Positions 27,950-37,113 of a DNA stretch of 64,000 bases are shown here, one piece after another. Every line of letters begins with the position of its first letter. The first letter of the stretch is position 1. The DNA lies in the NCBI GenBank assembly GCA_004078665.1, contig SCFO01000001.1, forward strand, positions 336,377 through 400,376, in the 5' to 3' direction. The stretch is from Halobacillus fulvus. GTDB taxonomy: Bacteria > Bacillota > Bacilli > Bacillales > Halobacillaceae. The translations under genes and the position numbers were made by a program. The notes beneath the pieces are model-generated. The model was given only the letters and a program-made list of their open reading frames with translations. It did no database searches and was not told the origin of the DNA.

Positions 27950-28606
27950 ATGATTCGAGCGCATTTTGTTGAAGAGTTAGAGGATTTAAAAGAACAAATT
28001 AAAGACCTTGCGGTAGATACTAAATATTCATTAGATTCAGCGATTCACGCTCTTTACGACGCGAACCTTGAGCAGGCTCGGGATATCATTGAAGCAGACG
28101 CTATACTAGATGCAAAAGAAGAAAAAATCAATGACGAGGCTGTATTGATGATCGCCAAACAGCAGCCAGTGGCAAGTGACTTAAGGCGTTTGGTCAGTGC
28201 GATTAAAATTTCATCCGATCTTGAAAGAATGGCGGATCATTCGACCAACATCGCCAAAGCCACCCTTCATCTCGGTGAAGGTCATGGTATTAAAATCACC
28301 CCTGAACTAAGAGAGATGGCGATCACTGCGATGGATATGGTGGATCTTGCGGTCAAGGCTTTTGAATATGAAGACATATCTTTAGCTAAGAAACTCGCAG
28401 ACATGGATGATGTCATCGACAAAAAGTATGGTCAAATCGTAAAAGAAATGTTGGAGCTTACGGCGATTAATCCGGAGCAGATTCAGCACATTATGCAAAT
28501 GGCTTACGTCGCTCGGTATATCGAAAGGTTTGCGGACCATATTACGAATATAGGTGAAAATATATTCTATCTCGTAAAAGGAAAAACGTACGATTTAAAT
28601 AAATAA
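27950..28606 (+). CDS. phoU: Phosphate signalling protein PhoU
   Basis: Negative regulator linking the Pst transporter to phosphate sensing in many bacteria. Two PhoU repeats of three helices each, with metal-binding signatures SDLERMADHSTNIAKA and VARYIERFADHITNIGEN. 218 residues from ATG 27950, which follows AGAGGGGGGAAG. Last gene of the pst operon, 21 bases after pstB. As I recall, B. subtilis itself lacks a phoU in this operon, so this is a difference in gene content. Confidence 0.93.
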   Translation: MIRAHFVEELEDLKEQIKDLAVDTKYSLDSAIHALYDANLEQARDIIEADAILDAKEEKINDEAVLMIAKQQPVASDLRRLVSAIKISSDLERMADHSTNIAKATLHLGEGHGIKITPELREMAITAMDMVDLAVKAFEYEDISLAKKLADMDDVIDKKYGQIVKEMLELTAINPEQIQHIMQMAYVARYIERFADHITNIGENIFYLVKGKTYDLNK

Positions 28607-28611
28607 GCCAT

Positions 28612-28646
28612 AAAAAAGAGGATGTCTTTGAGAGACATCCTCTTAT
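28612..28646. terminator. Shared terminator between phoU and the minus-strand pair
   Basis: AAGAGGATGTCT and AGACATCCTCTT form a 12-base stem with a 5-base loop. The T-run is best on the minus strand, but both convergent transcripts can use it. Confidence 0.75.
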
Positions 28647-29092
28647 TTTGATGTGATCGCTTCAGCAATCTCTGTTAAGTTCATTTTAGAACTTACGGTA
28701 GCTTCTCCAAGCTGTATGAACCGGCTATAGTCGCCATCTTCCATTACCTCCTCGAATTCCTGGCCATTTTCGATGATGCCTGCTGATTCGAGTCGATCGG
28801 CGATGTCCGGTGTAGTGGTTCCTGAGACGATATCAAGCGTGTAGATGAACGTCTCTTGAGCTTTCCCTTCTTCTTTTTCCGGTTCTTGATCCTGATCCTT
28901 CAAATTCAATAAAGAATCGTACTGGTCTTGTTCTAAAACATAGTAGCCTTGGCCTTCGATGGTTTCTTTCATTTCTTCTGGAGTCAGTTCCTGTGATGTT
29001 GTTTCTTCTGGCTCTTCCAAATAGAAGGCAACTCCAAGGATGAGACTGGAGGTGAATAACCCGACTGCAAATGAACGGATGGTCTGTTTCAT
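28643..29092 (-). CDS. Membrane-anchored protein with a short MltG/YceG-like segment
   Basis: One N-terminal membrane segment (residues 7-24), an acidic linker (residues 26-85, rich in E, Q and D) and a C-terminal piece of about 60 residues, DIVSGTTTPDIADRLESAGI onward, that resembles the LysM-like N-terminal part of MltG. The catalytic MltG domain is absent, so it is probably a binding or regulatory relative rather than an enzyme. 149 residues. It overlaps the upstream minus gene by four bases (ATGA), so the two are coupled. Position after pst matches B. subtilis yqzC; that name is uncertain. Confidence 0.78.
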   Translation of the reverse strand: MKQTIRSFAVGLFTSSLILGVAFYLEEPEETTSQELTPEEMKETIEGQGYYVLEQDQYDSLLNLKDQDQEPEKEEGKAQETFIYTLDIVSGTTTPDIADRLESAGIIENGQEFEEVMEDGDYSRFIQLGEATVSSKMNLTEIAEAITSK

Positions 29093-29463
29093 GAACGGAC
29101 ACCTTCTGCCTTTTGGTCATAGAGGAGCGCTCGCACATCTGCTTCACTCAAATCCATTTGCTTCGCGATATAATTTATTTTATATCCTCGCTCGTGCATT
29201 TCCTCGATTGTTCTTTTTTGTGTAGATTTCTTAGAGTATGGATCTTGCGATGCGTTTTTGAGGATTTCTCCCGCAATATCGTCCGCCAGCAGTTCTTCTT
29301 CTAAAATTTTTAACTTCTGCTTCGTCTGATAGTTATGTTGCATCATCGTCATCGATACATGCTCAATTTGCTCATCCATTTCCTTTAAGCGATCATGCAT
29401 AAAGAAAGATAAGATAAAAAGCACGACAGAAACGCCTAATAATGTCATAATTATGTAACTCAT
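29089..29463 (-). CDS. Small membrane-anchored protein with C-terminal helix-turn-helix-like region
   Basis: An N-terminal membrane segment (residues 2-19), a predicted coiled coil (about 22-65) and a C-terminal motif RGYKINYIAKQMDLSEADVR that looks like a helix-turn-helix. This layout resembles SwrB/DUF6115-type proteins. 124 residues from the ATG at 29463, which follows AGGAGTGA; an upstream in-frame start at 29487 lies before that site. By position it would be yqzD, but I do not recognise the sequence with confidence. Function unknown. Confidence 0.72.
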   Translation of the reverse strand: MSYIIMTLLGVSVVLFILSFFMHDRLKEMDEQIEHVSMTMMQHNYQTKQKLKILEEELLADDIAGEILKNASQDPYSKKSTQKRTIEEMHERGYKINYIAKQMDLSEADVRALLYDQKAEGVRS

Positions 29464-29554
29464 TTTTTTCACTCCTATCTGTTCCATGTTTAGTTATACC
29501 ATATAATGAAAGGCATGACTATGGAGAAATAAGACGATTTGTATAGAAAGAAAC

Positions 29555-29583
29555 TTGAAATGGTTCGGATGTTTTGTTATGAT
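29555..29583 (+). promoter_or_regulatory. SigA-type promoter of rpmG
   Basis: -35 TTGAAA (29555-29560), 17-base spacer, -10 TATGAT (29578-29583). The -10 is part of the palindrome GTTATGATAAC (29576-29586), which could be an operator. Confidence 0.65.
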
Positions 29584-29643
29584 AACTAAGTCTGATAATG
29601 TGGTTAAGACAGTGAAACAAATGAATGAGTTGGAGGGATAACC

Positions 29644-29793
29644 ATGCGCGTAAACATTACACTTGCTTGCACCGAAACTGGTGACCGCAATTATATTACT
29701 ACTAAAAACAAGCGTACGAACCCTGAGCGTATCGAGCTTAAAAAATATAGCCCACGCCTAGGTAAGCACACGCTTCACCGCGAAACGAAGTAA
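29644..29793 (+). CDS. rpmG: Ribosomal protein L33 (zinc motif degenerate)
   Basis: A 49-residue protein of the large ribosomal subunit. The family core is clear ([20 protein letters not shown] and [13 protein letters not shown]). The zinc-binding form has two CxxC pairs; here the first reads C-T-E-T and the second position reads KKYSPR, so only one of four cysteines (C9) remains. It should therefore not bind zinc in the usual way, like the C-minus L33 paralogs made under zinc limitation. The start follows TTGGAGGG. It sits before yqgN, the place of rpmGA in B. subtilis. Confidence 0.93.
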   Translation: MRVNITLACTETGDRNYITTKNKRTNPERIELKKYSPRLGKHTLHRETK

Positions 29794-29823
29794 ACAGTAG
29801 GAGCCAATCCTACTGTTTTTTTT
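29794..29823 (+). terminator. Terminator after rpmG
   Basis: ACAGTAGGA and TCCTACTGT form a 9-base perfect stem with a 5-base loop and eight T residues, starting right after the stop. Confidence 0.85.
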
Positions 29824-29868
29824 ATACTCTTTTAACTTCAGGATTAAATGGCCAGGAGGAGGGTAAGG

Positions 29869-30429
29869 ATGAATAAATCTGATTTAAGAAAAAAAGCGAT
29901 GAATACTTTAAAAGCTTTGACGTCAGATGAGAGACTGTCCATTGAACAGGGGATTTACAATCATTTATTCAATAGTGCTTATTGGAAGAACGCCAAAACC
30001 ATAGGAGTTACAGTCTCAAGAGGATTTGAATGGGAAACACGACCGATCATAGAAAAAGGGTGGCAGGAAAATAAAACGATCGTCGTGCCGAAATGTATGC
30101 CGGAAACAAAGGGGATGCAGTTTTATATCTTGACCTCATTTGACCAGTTAGAGTCCGTTTATTTCGGCTTGCAGGAACCTGATCCCGAGCTTACTTTACC
30201 TGTGGGAAAACATACAATAGATCTTTTACTCGTTCCGGGCCTTTTATATAACCTGGAAGGGTTTCGGATCGGCTTCGGTGGAGGTTTTTACGACCGCTTT
30301 TTGACAGACTATGAAGGGACATCAATGTTAGTAGCCTCTGTCATGCAACAACATGAGCCGCTCCCGGTTGAATCTTTTGACCAAAAAGTTGACTTTTTAT
30401 TAACAGAAACAGGTATTAAAAGTACGTGA
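29869..30429 (+). CDS. yqgN: 5-formyltetrahydrofolate cyclo-ligase (YqgN)
   Basis: ATP-dependent conversion of 5-formyl-THF to 5,10-methenyl-THF in folate metabolism. The N-terminal KSDLRKKAMNTLKALT and the C-terminal signature RIGFGGGFYDRFL, preceded by DLLLVPGLLYN, are diagnostic. ATG 29869 follows AGGAGGAGGG; the open frame begins at 29848, before that site. 186 residues, the B. subtilis length. Its stop codon lies inside the Rex-type operator for ldh. Confidence 0.93.
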   Translation: MNKSDLRKKAMNTLKALTSDERLSIEQGIYNHLFNSAYWKNAKTIGVTVSRGFEWETRPIIEKGWQENKTIVVPKCMPETKGMQFYILTSFDQLESVYFGLQEPDPELTLPVGKHTIDLLLVPGLLYNLEGFRIGFGGGFYDRFLTDYEGTSMLVASVMQQHEPLPVESFDQKVDFLLTETGIKST

Positions 30430-30439
30430 AATATTTCAC
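30426..30439. promoter_or_regulatory. Rex-type operator upstream of ldh
   Basis: A perfect 14-base palindrome, GTGAA-ATAT-TTCAC, matching the Rex consensus half-sites TGTGAA-N4-TTCACA. It lies 84 bases before the ldh start and covers the yqgN stop. Rex releases DNA at high NADH, which would induce lactate formation under oxygen limitation. Confidence 0.75.
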
Positions 30440-30501
30440 ATAATAGTCACCATTGAGTGTCCACAACAAGATCAAAAAAAGGTAAACTAAAGGTAGGTTA
30501 A

Positions 30502-31485
<984 letters not shown>

Positions 31486-31539
31486 GAAGCAGAACTTTAC
31501 AAAAGCTATGTTTACCTAATGAAACAGAGGTGGGTAAAC

Positions 31540-31728
31540 ATGAGGAATGTAGCAACGGGTATTGTGATAAGTATGGCGGCCATCGCTAGCGTCTATTCTT
31601 ACAGATATAAACTGTTGAATGGAGTATCAAGTGTCCCCCGTTTACGTAAAGGGATCGTCCAAGTCATGATGAACGTTCCTTTTATTCGAAAAAAGTTATT
31701 GTCTCATCTATTTCAAGCACCAAAATAA
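31540..31728 (+). CDS. Small basic membrane protein (YqgO-like position)
   Basis: A 62-residue protein with one hydrophobic segment (residues 3-20) followed by a basic, arginine/lysine-rich tail. Function unknown. ATG 31540 follows AGGTGGG; an in-frame start at 31519 lies before that site. It stands between ldh and gluP where B. subtilis has the small gene yqgO; I cannot verify homology by eye. It has its own terminator. Confidence 0.65.
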   Translation: MRNVATGIVISMAAIASVYSYRYKLLNGVSSVPRLRKGIVQVMMNVPFIRKKLLSHLFQAPK

Positions 31729-31757
31729 AAGCTGCCTTCCAATAGGCGGCTTTTTGC
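31726..31757 (+). terminator. Terminator after the small membrane protein gene
   Basis: AAAAGCTGCC and GGCGGCTTTTT pair around an 8-base loop right at the stop codon. Confidence 0.75.
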
Positions 31758-31830
31758 ATGAGTGAGGACTTTAAAATGGAAGACAGGATTTTCAGCGTGC
31801 TATGATAAAAGTAGGGAAGGGGGGAGTAAA

Positions 31831-33369
31831 GTGTACGTTGAACAAGAGTTTTATTTTTGGAAGCTGGTTCATGAGCTTGTCGTTGTTCATGATTTTCAGG
31901 TGCTTCACATTCAATCCACGGAGTCCGAAGTATGGCTAGAGAAAACACATAAACGAAGGAATCATGTGGTCAGGCTGAAACATGGACAATTGAATTGGCG
32001 GAATGAAATGAAAAGAGATTTGCTTGTGATGGCTGAGCGTATGAAACAAAACAGGCAGCTTTTTCCCACTGGGCGCACAAACCTTCATATGATATATGTT
32101 TCAGAATACCCCCCTGTAGACGAATGGGAAAGTGTTGTCCACGAATGGCCGGAACAAAAAATGGACCTCGATCTCTATTATTTTTCAGATGAAAACAAAT
32201 CGAAAGAGAAACAGCGCTTGTTACGTGTTTTTGATATAGAATCGATGGATACGTATGAACAGGGGGCCTCTGCTGAAGAAATGGAGGAAATGACCCCCCA
32301 TTTGAAACATCAGATTGTGTCCTATCAAAAAAGAAGACAGCAGCAGGATCAAAAAGTCTTTGAGTTCGGAAAACCAAAGGTCACGTATTGGCTATTGATC
32401 CTGAATATCCTGATGTTTTTTTATATCGAAACCGTTGGAAGCAGTACATCAATTACGACATTAATTGAATACGGTGCGAAGTATAACCCGGGAATAATAG
32501 ACGGGGAATGGTGGAGAATCGTTTCTTCAATGTTTCTCCATATCGGCATGCTGCACCTTTTCATGAATATGCTTGCTTTATTCTATTTAGGAACCGCTGT
32601 CGAGCGAATATATGGGAGCATCCGCTTTACAGGTATCTATTTTCTCGCCGGAATTTTTGGTGGTCTGGCCAGCTTTATGCTGAACCCTCATGTAGCTGCC
32701 GGGGCATCGGGGGCGATTTTTGGTCTCTTCGGTGCCTTGTTATATTTTGGTGTCCATCACAGCCAGCTGTTTTTCAGAACAATGGGATGGAACCTGATTT
32801 TTGTCATAGGTATCAATGTCGCATTTGGTCTCATGGTTCCTCAAATTGATAATGGAGCACACATGGGTGGATTGATTGGTGGCTTTATAGCATCCGCCCT
32901 GTTCAGTCTTCCTGATAAAAGAAACGGGAAACAACAAACTGCTGCTCTTTTCATCTATTTAGTTTCCATTGCGGGAATGGGAGTCCTTGGTTATCAGAGT
33001 GTCTTCAATGGTCAACAGGCGCTGAGCCAAGTTCAGGAAACGCAGGAGCTGAACCAGCAGGAAGAGTTTGAACAAGTGATTAAGCTGACGACAGAGGCTT
33101 TGGAACAGCCTGGTGATTATGAAGCGGAACTGCGCTTCAACAGGTCGTATGCCTTGATTCAACAGGGAGAGATCGATCAAGCAACGGAGGACTTGAAACG
33201 TGTACTGGAACTCACACCTGATTTGGCTGAAGCTCATTATAATTTGGCTTTGTTATACCAACAGCAGGGTGATCAGGCCAATGCTAGAAAACATGCAATG
33301 GAAGCTGCCGATTTAAGCCCAGATGAGCCGAACTTTCAAGAACTAGTTGAGGAAGTATCAGAGCCGTAA
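31831..33369 (+). CDS. gluP: Rhomboid intramembrane serine protease GluP (YqgP)
   Basis: Membrane protease; the B. subtilis ortholog cleaves membrane proteins such as the magnesium transporter MgtE and helps FtsH. Layout: cytoplasmic N-terminal domain (about residues 1-180), a rhomboid core of about seven membrane segments with the catalytic serine S293 in GASGAIFG and the catalytic histidine H344 in GAHMGGLIGG, and a C-terminal TPR region (about residues 400-510). GTG 31831 follows AGGGAAGGGGGGA; the frame is open from 31762 but only this start has a good site. 512 residues. Its 3' end overlaps the convergent minus gene by 34 bases. Confidence 0.92.
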   Translation: MYVEQEFYFWKLVHELVVVHDFQVLHIQSTESEVWLEKTHKRRNHVVRLKHGQLNWRNEMKRDLLVMAERMKQNRQLFPTGRTNLHMIYVSEYPPVDEWESVVHEWPEQKMDLDLYYFSDENKSKEKQRLLRVFDIESMDTYEQGASAEEMEEMTPHLKHQIVSYQKRRQQQDQKVFEFGKPKVTYWLLILNILMFFYIETVGSSTSITTLIEYGAKYNPGIIDGEWWRIVSSMFLHIGMLHLFMNMLALFYLGTAVERIYGSIRFTGIYFLAGIFGGLASFMLNPHVAAGASGAIFGLFGALLYFGVHHSQLFFRTMGWNLIFVIGINVAFGLMVPQIDNGAHMGGLIGGFIASALFSLPDKRNGKQQTAALFIYLVSIAGMGVLGYQSVFNGQQALSQVQETQELNQQEEFEQVIKLTTEALEQPGDYEAELRFNRSYALIQQGEIDQATEDLKRVLELTPDLAEAHYNLALLYQQQGDQANARKHAMEAADLSPDEPNFQELVEEVSEP

Positions 33370-34223
33370 TATTGAATCAACTGGTGTTTTTGACCGGTGT
33401 CATCTTCGAACAAAACCATCAGGTGTGTCCCTTGTTTATCAAACAATAGAAGCGGGATATAGCTTTGGATTGGATGCTTTGTTTTTGTATCTGTAATGCC
33501 GACTACGTAGTTTTTATAAAGTCCTTCCCACAGCTGTCCGAGTATTCGTTGGGATTCTCTTGCAGTCGTTCCAGGGAGGGGCTTTTTTTCGTATTCATAT
33601 AAACTTGTTAGCGGAATCAAATGATATTTTTCTTTGGGAATTTTATAATAACTCAGTAATTCTTGCCACTGTGCTTCGATTTGCTGCCGGATGCTATGGT
33701 CGAGCCTCCCCTTCCATTCGCGCTCCTCCACGGTAGACGGGTTGTGAAAAGCTGTTCTGGCGGTCAGTGGGGAGTCGATTACATAAAGCTGATCGGCAGA
33801 AGAAGCTTGTATACTTTTAATGTCCTGCTCATCTTCATGTATTTCTCCGTGGTGGAAAGAGATCGCGTCATATCTCTTCGTGTCTTCTCCATGAATGGAT
33901 GTCTGTTTTTTTATTGCCTGGGCATTTTCCTGCCATTTATTCATGATCCCCTTCAACCTTCCGTTGACGTAGAGTAACGAGACATCTTGTCTAAGATACA
34001 TAGGTTGGTCACTCTTAGAAGCTATACGCCAGGTCACTTCGTATTCATCTTCGTCTTCCTGGGAAGCGAAATCAAGATGAGTGGAATAGGAAAGAAAACG
34101 GCTGTGGTCATCGATTGGGAAGTATTGAATGACTTCGGATTCTTTCGTTTGATTTAAAAAAAATAAAAAAACTCCTAAAGTGATGATTGAACTGAGTAGT
34201 CCATACACCAAAGCTTTTTTCAT
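33336..34223 (-). CDS. Membrane-anchored extracytoplasmic protein of unknown function
   Basis: I do not recognise this protein. It has a single N-terminal membrane segment (residues 4-23, LVYGLLSSIITLGVFLFF) with no lipobox cysteine, then about 270 polar residues likely outside the membrane, rich in H, Q, E and D, ending in GSDTSSTSS. ATG 34223 follows GAAGGAGAT on the minus strand; the frame continues upstream to 34349 without a comparable site. 295 residues. Its 3' end runs 34 bases into gluP, and its start faces the SpoVAF-type gene 140 bases away. Base composition looks like its neighbours. A role in germination or membrane proteolysis could be guessed from context only. Confidence 0.8.
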   Translation of the reverse strand: MKKALVYGLLSSIITLGVFLFFLNQTKESEVIQYFPIDDHSRFLSYSTHLDFASQEDEDEYEVTWRIASKSDQPMYLRQDVSLLYVNGRLKGIMNKWQENAQAIKKQTSIHGEDTKRYDAISFHHGEIHEDEQDIKSIQASSADQLYVIDSPLTARTAFHNPSTVEEREWKGRLDHSIRQQIEAQWQELLSYYKIPKEKYHLIPLTSLYEYEKKPLPGTTARESQRILGQLWEGLYKNYVVGITDTKTKHPIQSYIPLLLFDKQGTHLMVLFEDDTGQKHQLIQYYGSDTSSTSS

Positions 34224-34363
34224 ATCCACATCTCCTTCAGTTTGTTCAGGTTGACCCGTTTGTACAATGTGTATGTACCAAAGATGACGGACATGCCTTT
34301 TAACAAATGTATGATTTCTTCCTTTTAGGCTGAGAATAAAAGAGATCAAAAGGAGGGGGTTAC

Positions 34364-35818
34364 GTGGAAGAAAAACAACTGCTTTTTGAACAGTATGAAA
34401 AAAATGTGGCTTATATGCGGGATCGACTTGGGGTCGAGGAAAGCTTTGATATGATTCATCTCGACCTCGTATATGCGGGAAGAGGTATGTCTCTATTTTT
34501 AGTAGACGGCTTTGTAAAAGATGACATCCTGCATTTCTTAATGAAGCAGTTATCAGAGCTAAGCCCTGATCAATTGGATCCTAATCCATTAAAAGAGCTG
34601 CTTCAAACGCATCTTCCTTATATTGAGCTGGATAAGGAAAAGGATTTAAACAAAGCGGCTGACACCGTTTTAGCTGGTCCGACGGCATTGTTAATTGAAG
34701 GCTGCGATGAAGTGATCATGATTGATGCAAGGACCTATCCTGTCCGCGGCCCACAAGAACCTGATCTTGAACGGGTGGTAAGAGGGGCGAGAGATGGTTT
34801 TGTTGAGACAATTGTGTTCAACACAGCCCTTACAAGGAGGAGAATAAGGGACAGATCATTGCGGATGGAGTACAGTCAAATCGGACGACGTTCAAAAACG
34901 GATATCTGTTTATGTTATTTGAAAGATATTGCGGATCCGGAAAGAGTCAGCCATTTGCAAAGAGTGCTTAGTGAAATTGATACAGATGCCCTTCCGATGG
35001 CCGAAAAAACGATAGAAGAGTTCATTAGCGGGAGACACTGGAACCCTTATCCTGTGATCCGTTATACAGAAAGACCGGATACCGCCGCCGCCCACTTATA
35101 TGAAGGACATATACTTATCATCATTGATGGATCACCTAGTGTGATGATAACCCCCGCAACGTTCTGGCATCATCTTCAGCATGCCGAGGAATATCGACAG
35201 AAGCCTTTGGTCGGTGCGTATTTGAGGTGGGTACGGTTTATTGCTTTTATTGCTTCGGTTTTTATTTTGCCTCTATACTTCCTGTTTTCCATGTATCCTG
35301 ATCTTCTTCCGGAAGCTCTTTCTTTTATCGGACCTACAGACGAAGGGGTTATTCCACTGTTGATCCAATTTTTAATTGCTGAGATTGGCATTGATATGTT
35401 GAGAATGGCTGCGATTCATACGCCCAACTCATTAGGCACAGCGCTAGGTTTGGTTGCTGCGATATTGATCGGTCAGGTGGCCGTGGATGTAGGGTTGTTC
35501 TCGAGTGAAGTCGTATTGTATCTGGCTTTAGCGGCTGTCGGAACGTTTGCCACTCCAAGTTATGAAATGGGTTTAGCTGATAGGATCTCGAGGCTAGTCC
35601 TCTTACTTGTAACCGGTCTATTTGGAGTAAAAGGGTTTGTATTAGGGTGCACATTGTGGCTTCTTTATCTTGTCCGGATGCAAACTTTTAAAACGCCTTA
35701 CTTATGGCCATTGCTACCTTTTTCGTGGAAACCGTTACGAGATGTTCTCATACGTTCACCGATTCCTTTGAAAAACAGAAGACCGGCATTCTTGCATCCA
35801 AAAGACCCCGATCGTTAA
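34364..35818 (+). CDS. GerA-family spore germination protein, SpoVAF type
   Basis: GerA-type A subunits are spore inner-membrane proteins; SpoVAF (FigP) is reported to form an ion channel with YqhR (FigO) that amplifies germination. The N-terminal domain (residues 1-280) has MIHLDLVYAGRGMSLFLVDG and IMIDARTYPVRGPQEPDLER, then RGARDGFVETIVFNTALTRR, all typical of the family; four to five membrane segments follow (about 290-450) with a basic tail. 484 residues, close to SpoVAF. GTG start after AAAAGGAGGGGG. No spoVAA-AE genes are nearby, so it is detached from that operon. A different GerA paralog cannot be excluded. A forespore (SigG) promoter would be expected, but I find no convincing one. 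Confidence 0.85.
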   Translation: MEEKQLLFEQYEKNVAYMRDRLGVEESFDMIHLDLVYAGRGMSLFLVDGFVKDDILHFLMKQLSELSPDQLDPNPLKELLQTHLPYIELDKEKDLNKAADTVLAGPTALLIEGCDEVIMIDARTYPVRGPQEPDLERVVRGARDGFVETIVFNTALTRRRIRDRSLRMEYSQIGRRSKTDICLCYLKDIADPERVSHLQRVLSEIDTDALPMAEKTIEEFISGRHWNPYPVIRYTERPDTAAAHLYEGHILIIIDGSPSVMITPATFWHHLQHAEEYRQKPLVGAYLRWVRFIAFIASVFILPLYFLFSMYPDLLPEALSFIGPTDEGVIPLLIQFLIAEIGIDMLRMAAIHTPNSLGTALGLVAAILIGQVAVDVGLFSSEVVLYLALAAVGTFATPSYEMGLADRISRLVLLLVTGLFGVKGFVLGCTLWLLYLVRMQTFKTPYLWPLLPFSWKPLRDVLIRSPIPLKNRRPAFLHPKDPDR

Positions 35819-35835
35819 CGGATCAGGGTCTTTTG
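35800..35835 (+). terminator. Terminator overlapping the 3' end of the SpoVAF-type gene
   Basis: AAAGACCC and GGGTCTTT with inner GATC/GATC pairs; the 5' arm lies within the last codons of the gene. Confidence 0.75.
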
Positions 35836-35877
35836 CTGTTGACTACAAATTGGTATAATAAATAAGGTGATGCTAAC

Positions 35878-36087
35878 ATGAAAACGATTTATGATATCCA
35901 GCAGTTCCTCAAAAAATTCGGTACCTTCATTTATATAGGCGATCGATTAGCGGAGCTTGAGTTAATGGAAGAGGAAATTCGGGAGCTTTATCAATCACAG
36001 TGCATGAGCCAGGAAGATTTTCAAATGGCGCTGTTGCTGTTGCGAAGTGAGATCGCTCGAATGAGAGATCGTGAAAAGGAGAGGTAA
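35878..36087 (+). CDS. yqgQ: YqgQ (DUF910) small cytoplasmic protein
   Basis: A 69-residue, acidic, helical protein conserved next to glucokinase in Bacillaceae; a possible single-stranded nucleic acid binder, but function unproven. The pattern IYDIQQFLKKFGTFIYIGDR followed by LELMEEEIRELYQ fits DUF910. It starts after AAGGTGATG and stops four bases before glcK, so the two share a transcript. Confidence 0.9.
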   Translation: MKTIYDIQQFLKKFGTFIYIGDRLAELELMEEEIRELYQSQCMSQEDFQMALLLLRSEIARMRDREKER

Positions 36088-36090
36088 GTT

Positions 36091-37047
36091 ATGGAGACGT
36101 TATATTTAAGTGCTGATATTGGAGGCACAACGGTCAAATTGGCGATTATCAAGGATGATGGAAGCATAGTGAAAAAGTGGGAAATCAAGACGAACCTGGA
36201 GAATAAAGGAGCGTCCATTCCTGAGGATATAAACAAAGCTTTTTCAGAGGCAATGGAAGAACTACATATAGATGCTCAGCAGGTAGCAGGAATAGGGGCG
36301 GGGGCTCCTGGTTTTGTAGACACGGAAACAGGCTATATCCACGAAGCGGTTAATATTGGCTGGAAAGATTACAACTTCGGCGAAATTCTAGCTGAACTTA
36401 CAGGCTTTCCGGTCTGGGTCGATAACGACGCAAACCTTGCTGCGCTAGGGGAAAACTGGCTAGGCGAAGGAGAAGGTTCTGAAAATCTAATCGCTATTAC
36501 ACTCGGAACAGGTGTTGGTGGCGGAATTATCACCAATGGAGACATTATCAACGGAGCAAATGGTACAGCTGCTGAAATTGGGCACGTCACCGTTGTAAAA
36601 GAAGGAGGAGCGCCTTGTAACTGCGGAAAAACAGGATGTCTTGAGACAGAAACTTCCGCGACTGGAATCGTTCGCAAGGCGAAAGTGGCTTTGAAGCAAC
36701 ACGCTTCCTCTGTGCTCGCCCCTTTAGCTGAAGAAGGAACGCTGACAGCTAAAGATGTGTTTGAAGCAGCCGCAAAAAACGATCAGGCTGCACTCGAAGT
36801 ATTGGATGATGTCATGGATACCCTCGGCCTCGCCATTGCCAATTTGGCCATCGCTATTAATCCTGAGAAGATTGTGATTGGAGGCGGCGTCTCTAAAGCC
36901 GGAGAACAATTGTTAGTACCACTTGAAAAAGCATACCGTAAATATGCTCTTTCAAGGACGGCTGCCGCTTCCAGTTTTGGGGTCGCCAAGCTCGGCAACG
37001 ATGCGGGTGTCATTGGTGGAGCTTATCTCGTGAAAAGTCACCAGTAA
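36091..37047 (+). CDS. glcK: Glucokinase (ROK family)
   Basis: Phosphorylates free glucose to glucose 6-phosphate with ATP. N-terminal ATP-binding loop ADIGGTTVKLAI; the catalytic aspartate in WVDNDANLAALGE; ROK signature with zinc site in GHVTVVKEGGAPCNCGKTGCLE (H and three C). 318 residues. It follows yqgQ by three bases; the ribosome site GAAAAGGAGAGG overlaps the end of yqgQ. Same neighbours as glcK (yqgR) in B. subtilis. Confidence 0.95.
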   Translation: METLYLSADIGGTTVKLAIIKDDGSIVKKWEIKTNLENKGASIPEDINKAFSEAMEELHIDAQQVAGIGAGAPGFVDTETGYIHEAVNIGWKDYNFGEILAELTGFPVWVDNDANLAALGENWLGEGEGSENLIAITLGTGVGGGIITNGDIINGANGTAAEIGHVTVVKEGGAPCNCGKTGCLETETSATGIVRKAKVALKQHASSVLAPLAEEGTLTAKDVFEAAAKNDQAALEVLDDVMDTLGLAIANLAIAINPEKIVIGGGVSKAGEQLLVPLEKAYRKYALSRTAAASSFGVAKLGNDAGVIGGAYLVKSHQ

Positions 37048-37065
37048 AATGCGAACCAATTAAAG

Positions 37066-37113
37066 GAAGTGCCTGGAGATTGAGGAAACTCTCATATCCT
37101 AGGCGCTTTTTTG
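37066..37113 (+). terminator. Terminator after glcK
   Basis: AAGTGCCT and AGGCGCTT with inner pairs GGA/TCC and GAG/CTC around a GAAA loop, then a T-run. Confidence 0.75.
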
